Part shown: positions 1 through 7,936 of the stretch, piece after piece | Layout of the letters: each line of letters begins with the position of its first letter | Position numbering within the stretch: the stretch's first letter is position 1 | Assembly (NCBI GenBank): GCA_030447685.1 | Contig: JAUJOK010000048.1 | Coordinates: forward strand, 1-32,027 | Reading direction: 5' to 3' | DNA: 32,027 nt | DNA from: Armatimonadaceae bacterium | GTDB lineage: Bacteria > Armatimonadota > Armatimonadia > Armatimonadales > Armatimonadaceae | The notes under the pieces: model-generated | What the model saw: the letters and a program-made list of their open reading frames with translations, nothing else | The model's database searches: none | Told to the model about the DNA's origin: nothing | Made by a program: the position numbers and the translations under genes

Positions 1-376
1 GGCCGAACTCGATATCGTGGCACTGGATCAGGTCTACATGCTCCACGCCCAGCCGCCGGAGGCTTTCGTCCACGCTGCGGGTGACGCGCTGGGCGGAAAA
101 GTCGAAGTCTTCCTGCCCGTAGCGCCCGACCTTGGTGGCGAGGTAATAGCGGTCGCGAGGGATGGCGGCAAGGGCCTTTCCCAGAACGGTTTCCGCCTTG
201 GTCAGCCCGTAGTAGGGAGAGACATCGAAGAAGTTGGCACCGAGGTTTATGGCCTCGTGAACGGCGCGAACGGCGTCCGCCTCATCCACCGCGCCGAAGA
301 CACCTCCGAACGGCGACGCGCCGAAGCCGAGAATGGAAACGCGCAGGTCGGTTTTGCCCAGAATGCGGTAGCGCAT
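1..376 (-). CDS. Aldo/keto reductase, L-galactose dehydrogenase-like (3' end beyond window)
   Basis: The minus strand is open from an ATG at 376 to the window edge, giving 125 residues that start MRYRILGKTDLRVSILGFGA. This is the N-terminal part of an NAD(P)-dependent aldo/keto reductase (TIM barrel). The segments GFGASPFGGVFG, NFFDVSPYYG (the Asp and Tyr of the AKR catalytic tetrad), ATKVGRYG (the Lys) and VDLIQCHDIEFG (the His) are visible in order. Their wording is especially close to plant and bacterial L-galactose/L-fucose dehydrogenases, which oxidise the sugar to its lactone; that substrate is inferred, and general AKR membership is much safer. The C-terminal two thirds, including the cofactor-phosphate region, are outside the window. 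It lies 56 bp downstream of pilB on the same strand, but nothing links the two functionally. Confidence 0.9.
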   Translation of the reverse strand, partial: MRYRILGKTDLRVSILGFGASPFGGVFGAVDEADAVRAVHEAINLGANFFDVSPYYGLTKAETVLGKALAAIPRDRYYLATKVGRYGQEDFDFSAQRVTRSVDESLRRLGVEHVDLIQCHDIEFG

Positions 377-432
377 GAAGAATCCTCCGCGTCCACGTTA
401 GATGGAAGGGCTTCGGGTTCCTGCGTTCTCGC

Positions 433-2145
433 TTACCCCGCGTAGATGACGCGCAGGGACTCTTCCAGCGTGGTGACGCCTAAGAGAATCTTCTCCATGG
501 CGTCCTCTTTCAGCGACTTCATGCCCGCCTCGATGGCCGCCTCGCGGATGGCGTAGGCGGAGCCGTGGGCCAGGATAAGCTCGCGCACCTTGTCCGTGAC
601 CGGCATCAGCTCGTAGCAGCCGATACGGCCCTTATAACCGGTGCCGTTGCAGGTGTCGCAGCCCTTGCCCCGGAAGAACGTCACCTTGCTCCGCTCCATG
701 TCGTCCAGGTTCATGCCCAGCCGCCGGATAGCATCCTTGGGCGGCTCGTAGGGCTGCTTGCACTTCTCGCACACTTTTCGCAGCAGGCGCTGAGCCAGCA
801 CGCCCACGGTCGCGGACGCGATCAGGAACGGCTCGACGCCCATATCCATCAGACGGGCGATAGCGCCGGGCGCGTCGTTGGTGTGCAGCGTGGAGAGAAC
901 AAGGTGGCCGGTCAGCGCCGCCTCGATGGCGATCATCGACGTCTCCTGGTCGCGCATCTCGCCGACCATGATAATGTCGGGGTCCTGGCGCAGCATCGTC
1001 CGCAGGCCCGCCGCGAAGGTCATGCCCGCCTTGACATTGACGCCGACCTGGGTGATACCCCCCAACTCGTATTCCACGGGGTCCTCAATCGTCAGGATAT
1101 TCTTGTCGCCGGAGTTAACCTTGGAAAGCACCGAATACAGCGTGGTACTTTTTCCCGAACCGGTCGGCCCCGTGACCAGGATGATGCCGTAGGTACGCAT
1201 GATCATCGACTCGAACATCTCGAACGTGTGCGGCAGCAGGCCCAGCTTGTGCAGGCCGACCGAGATGTTCGATTTGTCCAGCACGCGCATAACGATCTTT
1301 TCGCCATACACGGCGGGCAGCGTGGAGACGCGGAAGTCGTAAGGGCGGCCCTCGATGACGGCGGAGATACGACCGTCCTGGGGCGCGCGCTTTTCGGCAA
1401 TGTCCATCTCGGCCATGATCTTGATGCGCGAAACGAGCGATGCCTGCACCTTGCGGGGCACCACCAGCCCGTCCTGCAGGATGCCGTCGATGCGGTAGCG
1501 CACCTTGATCTCGTCCTTGGCCGGTTCGATATGAATATCGGAGCACTTTTCGGCGATGCCGCGCGAGACGATCATGTTCGCCAGGCGGACGACCGGAGCC
1601 TCTTCGGAAAGCTCCTTCAGCTCCTCGATGGACATCTCCTCGTCGCCGCGATTGTTTTCGATGGTGACGCCGTCTTCGAAGTCCCGGAGCACGCCTTCCA
1701 CGGCCTCGCCGCCCGCTTTGTAGGCGTTGCCGATGGCCGCGATAATCTCTTCCTCGGTGGCGATGACCGGCTCCACATCCTTGCCGGTGATCAGGCGAAT
1801 CTCATCGATGGCGAAGATGTCCAGCGGGTTCTTCATCGCCAGCGTCAGCTTCTTGCCGTCGAGGGCGACGGGGATGACTTTATAGCGGCGCGCTAACTGC
1901 TGTGAAACGCAGTTGACGACGTGCGGTTCGATAAGCCGGTCTGCGAGATCGACATAGGGAACGCCCCACTGCTCGCCCAGAGCGCGCGCGCGGCCCTGCT
2001 CGGTGATCAGGCCCATGGAAACCAGAACATCACCGATCTGTTCCTGTCCCCCGAGCTGGCGCTGCTTGTCCAGCGCGCTTTGAAGCTGCTCCTGGGTCAC
2101 AAACCCGGAGCGCACGAATATATCGCCGATTTGTTGCCCTTGCAT
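433..2145 (-). CDS. pilB: Type IV pilus assembly ATPase PilB (GspE/PilB family)
   Basis: This 570-residue hexameric secretion ATPase powers pilus extension from the cytoplasmic face of the inner membrane. The N-terminal half holds MshEN/GspE-N-type repeats (about 1-145: IGDIFVRSGFVTQEQL and IGDVLVSMGLITEQ). The motor domain has Walker A GPTGSGKST (326-334), the Asp box TIEDPVEYE (352-360), Walker B DPDIIMVGEMRD (388-399) and the His box TGHLVLSTLHTND (412-424). A tetra-Cys zinc site (C459, C462, C496, C499) is typical of extension ATPases and argues against PilT. Length is normal for PilB. It starts at an ATG with a rather distant AGGA. It follows the pilMNOPQ operon on the same strand but is separated from it by a strong terminator, so it probably has its own promoter in 2146-2250, where I see no convincing -35/-10 pair. 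pilC and pilT are not in the window. Confidence 0.97.
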   Translation of the reverse strand: MQGQQIGDIFVRSGFVTQEQLQSALDKQRQLGGQEQIGDVLVSMGLITEQGRARALGEQWGVPYVDLADRLIEPHVVNCVSQQLARRYKVIPVALDGKKLTLAMKNPLDIFAIDEIRLITGKDVEPVIATEEEIIAAIGNAYKAGGEAVEGVLRDFEDGVTIENNRGDEEMSIEELKELSEEAPVVRLANMIVSRGIAEKCSDIHIEPAKDEIKVRYRIDGILQDGLVVPRKVQASLVSRIKIMAEMDIAEKRAPQDGRISAVIEGRPYDFRVSTLPAVYGEKIVMRVLDKSNISVGLHKLGLLPHTFEMFESMIMRTYGIILVTGPTGSGKSTTLYSVLSKVNSGDKNILTIEDPVEYELGGITQVGVNVKAGMTFAAGLRTMLRQDPDIIMVGEMRDQETSMIAIEAALTGHLVLSTLHTNDAPGAIARLMDMGVEPFLIASATVGVLAQRLLRKVCEKCKQPYEPPKDAIRRLGMNLDDMERSKVTFFRGKGCDTCNGTGYKGRIGCYELMPVTDKVRELILAHGSAYAIREAAIEAGMKSLKEDAMEKILLGVTTLEESLRVIYAG

Positions 2146-2250
2146 GCGTAGATCAAAGTCCTGGTGGAAAAATAGGTAGTGCCGGGTTTGGACGCTTGCC
2201 GCGCCGACCCGTTAATATTGTCGGTAAGCGCGGCGAAATCTATACGGGAA

Positions 2251-2299
2251 AAACAAAAAAGGTCATCCCGCCCTCACTTTGAGAACGGGATGACCTTTT
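2251..2299 (-). terminator. Rho-independent terminator of the pilMNOPQ operon
   Basis: A perfect 14-bp stem (2257-2270 pairing with 2286-2299; arm AAAAGGTCATCCCG) closes a 15-nt loop. Read on the minus strand, it lies 26 nt after the pilQ stop and runs straight into a T-rich tract (TTTTTTGTTTTT, including 2251-2256). This has the form of a textbook intrinsic terminator and separates pilQ from pilB. Confidence 0.9.
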
Positions 2300-2325
2300 A
2301 TGGGACGGCCCCGGTGGGGCGCAGG

Positions 2326-4380
2326 CTAATCCTTCAGGACACGCGAGGTGAGGAAGACCACGACCTCGGAGCGCGACTTGTTCTTTTCCGTGCGCCGGAA
2401 AAGCTGGCCCAGGAAGGGCAGGTCGCCCAGGAAGGGAACCTTCTGGATATTGGTGATATCCGACTCGCGGATCAGGCCGCCGATGGCGATGGTTTCGCCG
2501 TCGCGAACACGGATCGTGGTATCCACGAAGCGGGTCGCGATTTGCGGCAGCGAGATACCGTTACCCACCGTCAGGAAGCCCGAGATCACCGATACCTCAG
2601 GATGGACATACAGCGTGATCGTCCCATCGGGGCTGGCCTTGCCCGTCACCTTCAGGGTGATACCGACCGTCGCCGTTTCCGTCTGGATGTTGGTGCCCGT
2701 GGGCGTCACTTCCTGGCGGATGACGTACTTGATCTGGTCGCCGATGAACACCACGGCAGGCTGGCCGTCCAGCGCCGAGATATTCGGGTTCGCCAGGAGC
2801 CGCGCCTGGCCGTTCTGCGCCAGAAGGTCCAGGTTGACCCCAATGCTGTACGGGGTTCGCAGAATCGCCCCAAAGTTCGGGCGTCGCGCACCGATGCCCT
2901 CGATAGTAGGTGTTTCCCGGTCAGTTTCTCCTATATTCACCCCACGGCTGAAGTCATAGCTCAGGCCGATCCGGGAAAAGTCGGTCGAACCGATATCCAT
3001 GACTCTGGCCTCGAACACCATCTGCGGCGCGCGCACGTCGATGCTTTCCAGCACCTCGCGGGCACGGACAATGTCCGAGGTCGCGCCCGTCAGCAGCAGC
3101 GTGTTCGGAGCGCCGCCGGAGTTCACCGCGCCCGCCGGGTTGGATGTACCAGCGCCACCGCCCGTGGATGCCGCACCGCCGCCGGCACCGGCGGAAGCGC
3201 CCGAACCTTCGGCGGGAGAAGACGCAAAGGCAGCCGATGCGCCGGAGGAGCCGGACTGGAAGCCCTGCGCCGGGCCGAGCGTCACCTGAACGGTCGGCAC
3301 CAGGCGGGCGAGAATGCTGATAAGATCGGTCGGGGAGGTGTACCTGACCCGATAGACCTCCGTGGCTGCGCCCACGGTCGGCAGCGAGATCGCCTGCTCC
3401 AGCCGCTCGACGAACGTGCGGGCCGCCGCGACCCGCTCCGGCGTGTCGGTCAGAACCAGCATGCGCTGCTTGGACGCCGATTTCTCATCGTTGCCGTTCG
3501 AGAGCTTCATGCCGGGGAACCGCTCGGCCAGCGCCTTGCCCAGCTCCGCCGTCTGCATAAAGCGATAAGGAATAACTTCCGTCACCGGCTCTGCCGCCGG
3601 TTCCGCCGCGTTGGCGCCCAGCGCTGCCACGGACTTGTCCGTGCCGACCACATACGCGGGGCCGACTTTAGCGTACTGATAGCCGGACAGGCGGGCCACC
3701 ATGTCCAGGGCTTCCGGCACGGTGACGCGATTCAGCGATACGGTGATATTGCCCTTAACATCGGCGGCGGTGACGATATTGACATCGGCCTGCATCGCGA
3801 GCGCCTTGAGAACGTCGTTGATGTCCGCCCCGACGAAGTCGAGCGAGATGCGCCGCTCGCCGTCCGCCGACACCAGCGGGGCGGCGGAAAGACGCCGGGT
3901 CGCGGACGCTATCCTTTGCGGCGCGACGGCGACCGATACCGCTCTGGCGCGGCGTCCGGTGGACGGGGCTTTGCGCCACAGCTTTATCTCCCAGCGCTTG
4001 CCGCCCTCCGAAGCCCTGGTCGAGTAGGGACGATAGCCGCGCGTGTTGGCGACGATGGATACGCCGTCGGCATCGACTTCGTCGAGCGCGCCGTAACGCA
4101 CACCGCCGACACCGTTGCGGCCCACCCGCACATAACCGTTGTTATCGCGTCCCCACACGCCGGGAATGTTGATCAGCGTCCCCGGTCGGTTTCCCAGCGA
4201 CCGCAGCGCGGGACGGAAGGCTTCTGTCCCGGTAACGATAATGCGCGTGAAGTCACCTTCCGAGTTCACCTTCACGCCGGTAACGACATTTGTAGTACCC
4301 GCTGCGGATGCCGGCAGTTCAATCAATCCCGGAAGAAGGGCGAGCAGCCCGACAGCACCAACTAAAGACTTATTTCGCAC
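2326..4380 (-). CDS. pilQ: Type IV pilus outer-membrane secretin PilQ
   Basis: This 684-residue protein is predicted to form the outer-membrane channel through which the pilus exits. It has a Sec signal peptide (about 1-27, ending ASA), an AMIN domain (about 30-135, expected to bind peptidoglycan) and an STN/N0 domain (about 175-235, SLDFVGADINDVLKAL). An N1/secretin_N domain follows (from about 275), interrupted near 390-435 by a Gly/Ser/Ala-rich insert. The C-terminal secretin domain ends with GETIAIGGLI and VPFLGDLPFLGQLFRRT, the secretin signature. The start is a GTG preceded by a G-rich ribosome-binding stretch, and it overlaps the end of pilP by 11 bp, so translation is probably coupled. 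A secretin implies a diderm envelope. The low-complexity insert is the only unusual part; similar linkers occur between the N domains in other secretins. Confidence 0.97.
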   Translation of the reverse strand: MRNKSLVGAVGLLALLPGLIELPASAAGTTNVVTGVKVNSEGDFTRIIVTGTEAFRPALRSLGNRPGTLINIPGVWGRDNNGYVRVGRNGVGGVRYGALDEVDADGVSIVANTRGYRPYSTRASEGGKRWEIKLWRKAPSTGRRARAVSVAVAPQRIASATRRLSAAPLVSADGERRISLDFVGADINDVLKALAMQADVNIVTAADVKGNITVSLNRVTVPEALDMVARLSGYQYAKVGPAYVVGTDKSVAALGANAAEPAAEPVTEVIPYRFMQTAELGKALAERFPGMKLSNGNDEKSASKQRMLVLTDTPERVAAARTFVERLEQAISLPTVGAATEVYRVRYTSPTDLISILARLVPTVQVTLGPAQGFQSGSSGASAAFASSPAEGSGASAGAGGGAASTGGGAGTSNPAGAVNSGGAPNTLLLTGATSDIVRAREVLESIDVRAPQMVFEARVMDIGSTDFSRIGLSYDFSRGVNIGETDRETPTIEGIGARRPNFGAILRTPYSIGVNLDLLAQNGQARLLANPNISALDGQPAVVFIGDQIKYVIRQEVTPTGTNIQTETATVGITLKVTGKASPDGTITLYVHPEVSVISGFLTVGNGISLPQIATRFVDTTIRVRDGETIAIGGLIRESDITNIQKVPFLGDLPFLGQLFRRTEKNKSRSEVVVFLTSRVLKD

Positions 4381-5107
4381 GAGAACAGTCCCCCCCTAAA
4401 TTCAAAATCAAGCGGCGGCTGCCGCTCCCAATCTCTACACCGTCTTCAAGGACGGCAGTTACTTTGAATCCGTTGCCGACAGGATCGCCCACACGGACGA
4501 ACCGGCGCTCATCACCATCGCGCAGGATAACGATATCTTCCTGCTCGCCGCGCACCACTCCGGTCACCACGAACGTGGGAGGCGGCGGGGGCGGCAGCGC
4601 CACCGCGACTACCGGCGCGGGTCGCCGCTGCTGCGGCTCCGCTTCGGGCAGCCTATTGAAGCGGGGCGGCGTGCCGGGACGTCCGCCGCCGCCGCCGCCG
4701 CTGATGGGCAGAGTGCCCGGCGACGGGATGCCCAGGGACGGTTCGCGCTGGGCGACCTTGACCGGCTTACTCGCCGGTTGTGTCTGCTGCGGCGCGGACA
4801 CCTGCCCCGGAAGCGCCGGCGCAGCGGGGCCGTTGGGTACGAACGGATCTTTGCCCCCGGTCAATATCTGCACGTTCCCCACATCGAAGGGCTGAGGCGC
4901 TTCCGGCTGGCTTGCCGTGGTTTCGCTCCCGGCGGGAACCGCTGCGGTCGTGCCCGTCGTCGCCACGCTGGGTGTGCTGCCGGCAGCTGGGCTGCTGCCC
5001 GCGCTGGTTTTCGGCATGAATTGCCATACGGCAAAACCGAAGACCAGCACCGCCACGACTACCAGAGCGATGAGCTTGGGCATATCCTTTTTGTCTAACT
5101 TCTTCAT
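4370..5107 (-). CDS. pilP: PilP/GspC-like type IV pilus alignment protein, membrane-anchored
   Basis: The 245-residue protein sits between pilO and pilQ, the normal pilP position. One transmembrane helix (about 12-30, LIALVVVAVLVFGFAVW) is followed by a long Pro/Gly/Ala/Ser-rich linker (about 35-175) with the word GGKDPFVP, typical of PilP/GspC linkers. A compact C-terminal beta domain follows (about 176-245; FVVTGVVRGEQEDIVILRDG and RRFVRVGDPVG), like the PilP/GspC homology region that contacts the secretin N0 domain. Classical proteobacterial PilP is a lipoprotein. No lipobox Cys is present here, so the anchor is a helix, as in GspC. The start has a good AAGGAG. Family assignment rests on position plus the C-terminal domain. 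Confidence 0.82.
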   Translation of the reverse strand: MKKLDKKDMPKLIALVVVAVLVFGFAVWQFMPKTSAGSSPAAGSTPSVATTGTTAAVPAGSETTASQPEAPQPFDVGNVQILTGGKDPFVPNGPAAPALPGQVSAPQQTQPASKPVKVAQREPSLGIPSPGTLPISGGGGGGRPGTPPRFNRLPEAEPQQRRPAPVVAVALPPPPPPTFVVTGVVRGEQEDIVILRDGDERRFVRVGDPVGNGFKVTAVLEDGVEIGSGSRRLILNLGGDCSRAK

Positions 5108-5116
5108 GATGGCTCC

Positions 5117-5869
5117 TTACGCTCCCTTGGCAGTGGGCCGGGCGGCGGCCTGCGTATTACCGGGCGCGGCAGTTCCCGTAGCGGGCGCTGCTGTGCCTGC
5201 GGGCGTCGGCTTTTCCTCGACGGCGTCATTTTTGAAGATAAAGCCTGTCAGTTTCAGGTTGGCCGTAAGCTGCGGAGCCTTGCCCGGCAGCACTGCGCCT
5301 CCGGGCTGTACCTGCACCGACTCCACCGACATGATCTTGGGGAACTCGGTCAGCCGGTACAGCAGCTTGGCGACGCTCCAATAGTTGCCGCGCACTTCCA
5401 TCTCGATATGAATTTTGTCGTATGGCCATGCAACGAACTTCTTGCGGGCCTCTTTATCCTTGGGCGGCTCGGGCGCAGGCTCCAGGGTGGGCCGTATCGA
5501 ACCAACCTTCAGGTTCACCGACTTGGCCTGTCCCTCCATCTGCCGCAGCAGGGAGGGAACATACTCGCCCGCCGTTACCGACGTTTCCAGGTAGCGAAGC
5601 TGCTTCTGCATGCCCGCGTACTCGTTTTCCGCCGCCAGAAGGTTGCGCGCCGTCTTCTCGTTGGAGACAAGCTGCGCCTGTCTTTCCAGCACCTGGGCCT
5701 GCAGCTTGTCCTGTTCGCCCTTCTGCCAGACATACAGACCCACGCCTCCGGCGAACAGAAGGCCGATCACGCAGCCCAGGATAATGCAGCTTTGCCGCGA
5801 TGGCCGGAGGGCGATGCCGGACGGGCGCGCGGCGCTGCTCGCCGCGTTGTTACGCGCTGGTTTTTTCAT
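5117..5869 (-). CDS. pilO: Type IV pilus inner-membrane alignment protein PilO
   Basis: The 250-residue protein has one N-terminal transmembrane helix (about 28-47, CIILGCVIGLLFAGGVGLYV), a coiled coil (about 50-98) and a ferredoxin-like periplasmic domain (about 100-212), ending in an Ala/Thr/Pro-rich tail. This is the PilO plan; PilO pairs with PilN to bridge PilM and the PilP-PilQ complex. The words VPSLLRQMEGQA, IEMEVRGNYWSVAKLLYRL and LTGFIFK match the usual PilO core. Its start overlaps the end of pilN by 20 bp and its stop lies 9 bp before pilP, so it is inside a tightly coupled operon. The C-terminal low-complexity tail is variable in this family. Confidence 0.93.
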   Translation of the reverse strand: MKKPARNNAASSAARPSGIALRPSRQSCIILGCVIGLLFAGGVGLYVWQKGEQDKLQAQVLERQAQLVSNEKTARNLLAAENEYAGMQKQLRYLETSVTAGEYVPSLLRQMEGQAKSVNLKVGSIRPTLEPAPEPPKDKEARKKFVAWPYDKIHIEMEVRGNYWSVAKLLYRLTEFPKIMSVESVQVQPGGAVLPGKAPQLTANLKLTGFIFKNDAVEEKPTPAGTAAPATGTAAPGNTQAAARPTAKGA

Positions 5870-6506
5870 CTTTATTTCCCTCCGCTTTTTTCTGCTCGGT
5901 ATTGGCCGCCGCTCCCGTAGCTCCCGGCGCTCCGGCCTGGACCTCGGGCGAGCTGGATTTCAATTGCGCGCCGATCTCGAAGGTGATGCGCTGCACGGGG
6001 TCGTCCGGCTGCGACGCAAGCTGCGTAAATCGCAGATCGACCTTGCCGAAGACCGGGAACGACTGCAGGCGCGTCATCGTTTCGCCCACCAGGGTCTGCG
6101 ACCCGGCGACGCCCGCAATCGTGATCATCGTTTCGTCGCCCGTTCCAGTCGCCGAAATAGCCGACAGCCAGGCGTTGCTGGGAACGGACTGGGAAACGAT
6201 CTGAAGCATGGCCCGCCAGCGCAGCGTGTCGGCCTTGGCGGACACCAGCGTGTCCAGCTTGGGCTTCAGCACTGCCGTGTCTTTTTCGATAGCCTTGATA
6301 CGGTCCAGCGTCGGCTGAAGCTGAAGCAGCTTCGTGGTGGCATCGGAAAGCTCTCCCTGAAGCCGCATCTGCTGAACGCCCAGCATGGAGCCGAGGGCGA
6401 CGAGCGCCGCGACTTCCGTGGTCAGCCCCAGGAACAAGCGCCGGGTATTGCGCTCCACACGCTTCTTTTCGGCGCGGCGTGTGGCGATAAGGTTAACATT
6501 AGGCAT
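5850..6506 (-). CDS. pilN: Type IV pilus inner-membrane protein PilN
   Basis: The 218-residue protein begins MPNVNLIATRR, the short cytoplasmic motif (NLxxx) with which PilN docks on PilM. A transmembrane helix follows (about 24-45, LFLGLTTEVAALVALGSMLG), then a coiled coil (about 50-90) and a small periplasmic domain (LQIVSQSVPSNAWLSAI) as in Fimbrial_assembly_N/PilN. The tail from about 185 is Ala/Gly/Lys-rich. An AAAGGA ribosome-binding site precedes the ATG. It lies 24 bp after pilM and overlaps pilO by 20 bp. Confidence 0.93.
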   Translation of the reverse strand: MPNVNLIATRRAEKKRVERNTRRLFLGLTTEVAALVALGSMLGVQQMRLQGELSDATTKLLQLQPTLDRIKAIEKDTAVLKPKLDTLVSAKADTLRWRAMLQIVSQSVPSNAWLSAISATGTGDETMITIAGVAGSQTLVGETMTRLQSFPVFGKVDLRFTQLASQPDDPVQRITFEIGAQLKSSSPEVQAGAPGATGAAANTEQKKAEGNKDEKTSA

Positions 6507-6530
6507 GGTTTTCTTTCCTTTCTTTCGCCG

Positions 6531-7658
6531 TTACGCCCGCACCAACGGAGCGGAGGGCATCATCTCTTTGACAGCCAGCCCCAGGCCGACCTGGAGGCGC
6601 GGATGCTGCTCCTGAAGGAAGCCCGTAGATTCGGGGTGCGTCTCGAAGACCGGGTTATTGAAGGCATTGCCCAGCCGCACTTCGGTGCCCAGCCGCGCCC
6701 GCATATACGGGGCCAGGCCCGGAAGCTGCGCCGCGCCGCCCGAAAGCACGATCTCCTGAAGCGTCCCCGTCTCCGACCCCTCGGCCAACTGAGACTGATA
6801 ATAATGGATGGAGCGGCGCACCTCGCGCAGCAGCTCATCCAGCATCGGCTGCAGCAGGCGCGGGTCTTCCAGAGTCTCCGGTTCGGCCTCCGGCTCCAGA
6901 AGCAGCGCCATATCGCACTCGGCTTTGCGCTGTTCGGCCTCGTCGCTCTCGCAGCGATAATGGCTTTTGAAGACGCCCGTGAAGTTCTCGCCGGCGATAG
7001 GAATGCTGCGGGTGAGCGCGAACGCGGTGCCGTTGAGGATCGTCACCTCGGTGTGGGCCGCGCCCATGTCCACCAGGGCGCGCATCCCGCCGTCGCGGTA
7101 CCGGTTGACATCGCAATCCACCAGAGCGCGCTGCAAGGCGAACGCCTCGACATCCACGGCAACGGCTTCCAGACCGGCCCCTTCGACCGCCGTGATGCGC
7201 GACTCGACCATCTCGCGGGGCGCGGCGACCAGCATCACGTTCATCTGGTCGTCCGCTCCCTCCACCGGGCCGAGAATCTCGAACTCGATAGCCGAATCCT
7301 CGACATTGGCGGAGATGTACTTGGCGGCCTCGTAGCGCACCGACTTGCGGAGCGCGGCCTCGGTCATCTTGGGGAGCTTGATGTGGCGTACCACGACGGT
7401 GGGGCCGGAAACAGCCATCACTGCGCCCGTCGCGGGGATACCCGCCGTTCGCAGCAGCTGCCGCAGCGCATCGGAAACGGCCTCTTTATTAACAACGATG
7501 CCATCGCGCACCGCGCCCTCCGGGGTCAGGGTCTGGGCGGCACGGGAAACGCGAAAGCCTTGCTTATGGGCGTCTACCTGAACCGCCTTAAGATAGGCGC
7601 TGCCGATGTCCAGCCCGATAAGCGATTCTTTTCCTAATAGGGATGTGAAGGCGGACAC
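6531..7658 (-). CDS. pilM: Type IV pilus assembly protein PilM (actin-like ATPase)
   Basis: The 375-residue actin/FtsA-fold protein sits on the cytoplasmic face and links PilN to the pilus motor. It shows the phosphate-1 motif IGLDIGSAYLKAVQVD (about 14-29), a second nucleotide loop ALVDMGAAHTEVTIL and the adenosine motif LSGGAAQLPGL. The PilM-specific LPKMTEAALRKSVRYEA is also present. The start is a GTG at 7658 backed by an ideal AGGAGGG (7666-7672) with a 7-nt spacer, which fixes the start. It is the first gene of the pilMNOPQ operon. The promoter should lie in 7673-7936; I found no pair of hexamers there good enough to call. Confidence 0.96.
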   Translation of the reverse strand: MSAFTSLLGKESLIGLDIGSAYLKAVQVDAHKQGFRVSRAAQTLTPEGAVRDGIVVNKEAVSDALRQLLRTAGIPATGAVMAVSGPTVVVRHIKLPKMTEAALRKSVRYEAAKYISANVEDSAIEFEILGPVEGADDQMNVMLVAAPREMVESRITAVEGAGLEAVAVDVEAFALQRALVDCDVNRYRDGGMRALVDMGAAHTEVTILNGTAFALTRSIPIAGENFTGVFKSHYRCESDEAEQRKAECDMALLLEPEAEPETLEDPRLLQPMLDELLREVRRSIHYYQSQLAEGSETGTLQEIVLSGGAAQLPGLAPYMRARLGTEVRLGNAFNNPVFETHPESTGFLQEQHPRLQVGLGLAVKEMMPSAPLVRA

Positions 7659-7900
7659 AAGAATTCCCTCCTAAAGTCCATGGCGCGTGCCCGGAACCGC
7701 CCTTCCCGCCGTATTTGTCCCGGTCGGGGGCGGCACGCAGGATATGCTTCTAAACGCGCACAGACTCATTATCGGAGGAGAGCGGAGAAACTGGAGACAG
7801 TCGCAGAAAAACTGAGGACGTTACAATAGCGCCTGTGAAAAACCCGGTATTTGCATCAGGGTGCATGATGCCCGCGAAGTTGCCGATAAGGAGAAGGTGA

Positions 7901-7917
7901 CTGCCCGCGACGGGCAG
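7901..7917. other. Hairpin in the divergent pilM / 7937 intergenic region
   Basis: A 7-bp perfect stem with a 3-nt loop (CTGCCCG-CGA-CGGGCAG) lies 20 bp before the start of the 681-residue plus-strand gene. The whole gap 7659-7936 is non-coding and must hold two divergent promoters. The only visible hexamers are a TACAAT at 7822-7827 (plus) without a good -35 and a weak GATAAT on the minus strand. A Shine-Dalgarno-like AAGGAGAAGG at 7888-7897 is about 40 nt from the annotated ATG, too far to serve it unless the hairpin folds between them. Confidence 0.35.
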
Positions 7918-7936
7918 GGCGCAGAAAACGGTTATC

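Noticed and set aside
2179..4365. Long open frame (728 codons) on the plus strand opposite pilQ
   Set aside because: The mirror frame of a GC-rich gene stays open by codon bias; the protein is Arg/His/Gln-rich with no family features. The same applies to 565-1896, 5610-7637 and 27885-30716.
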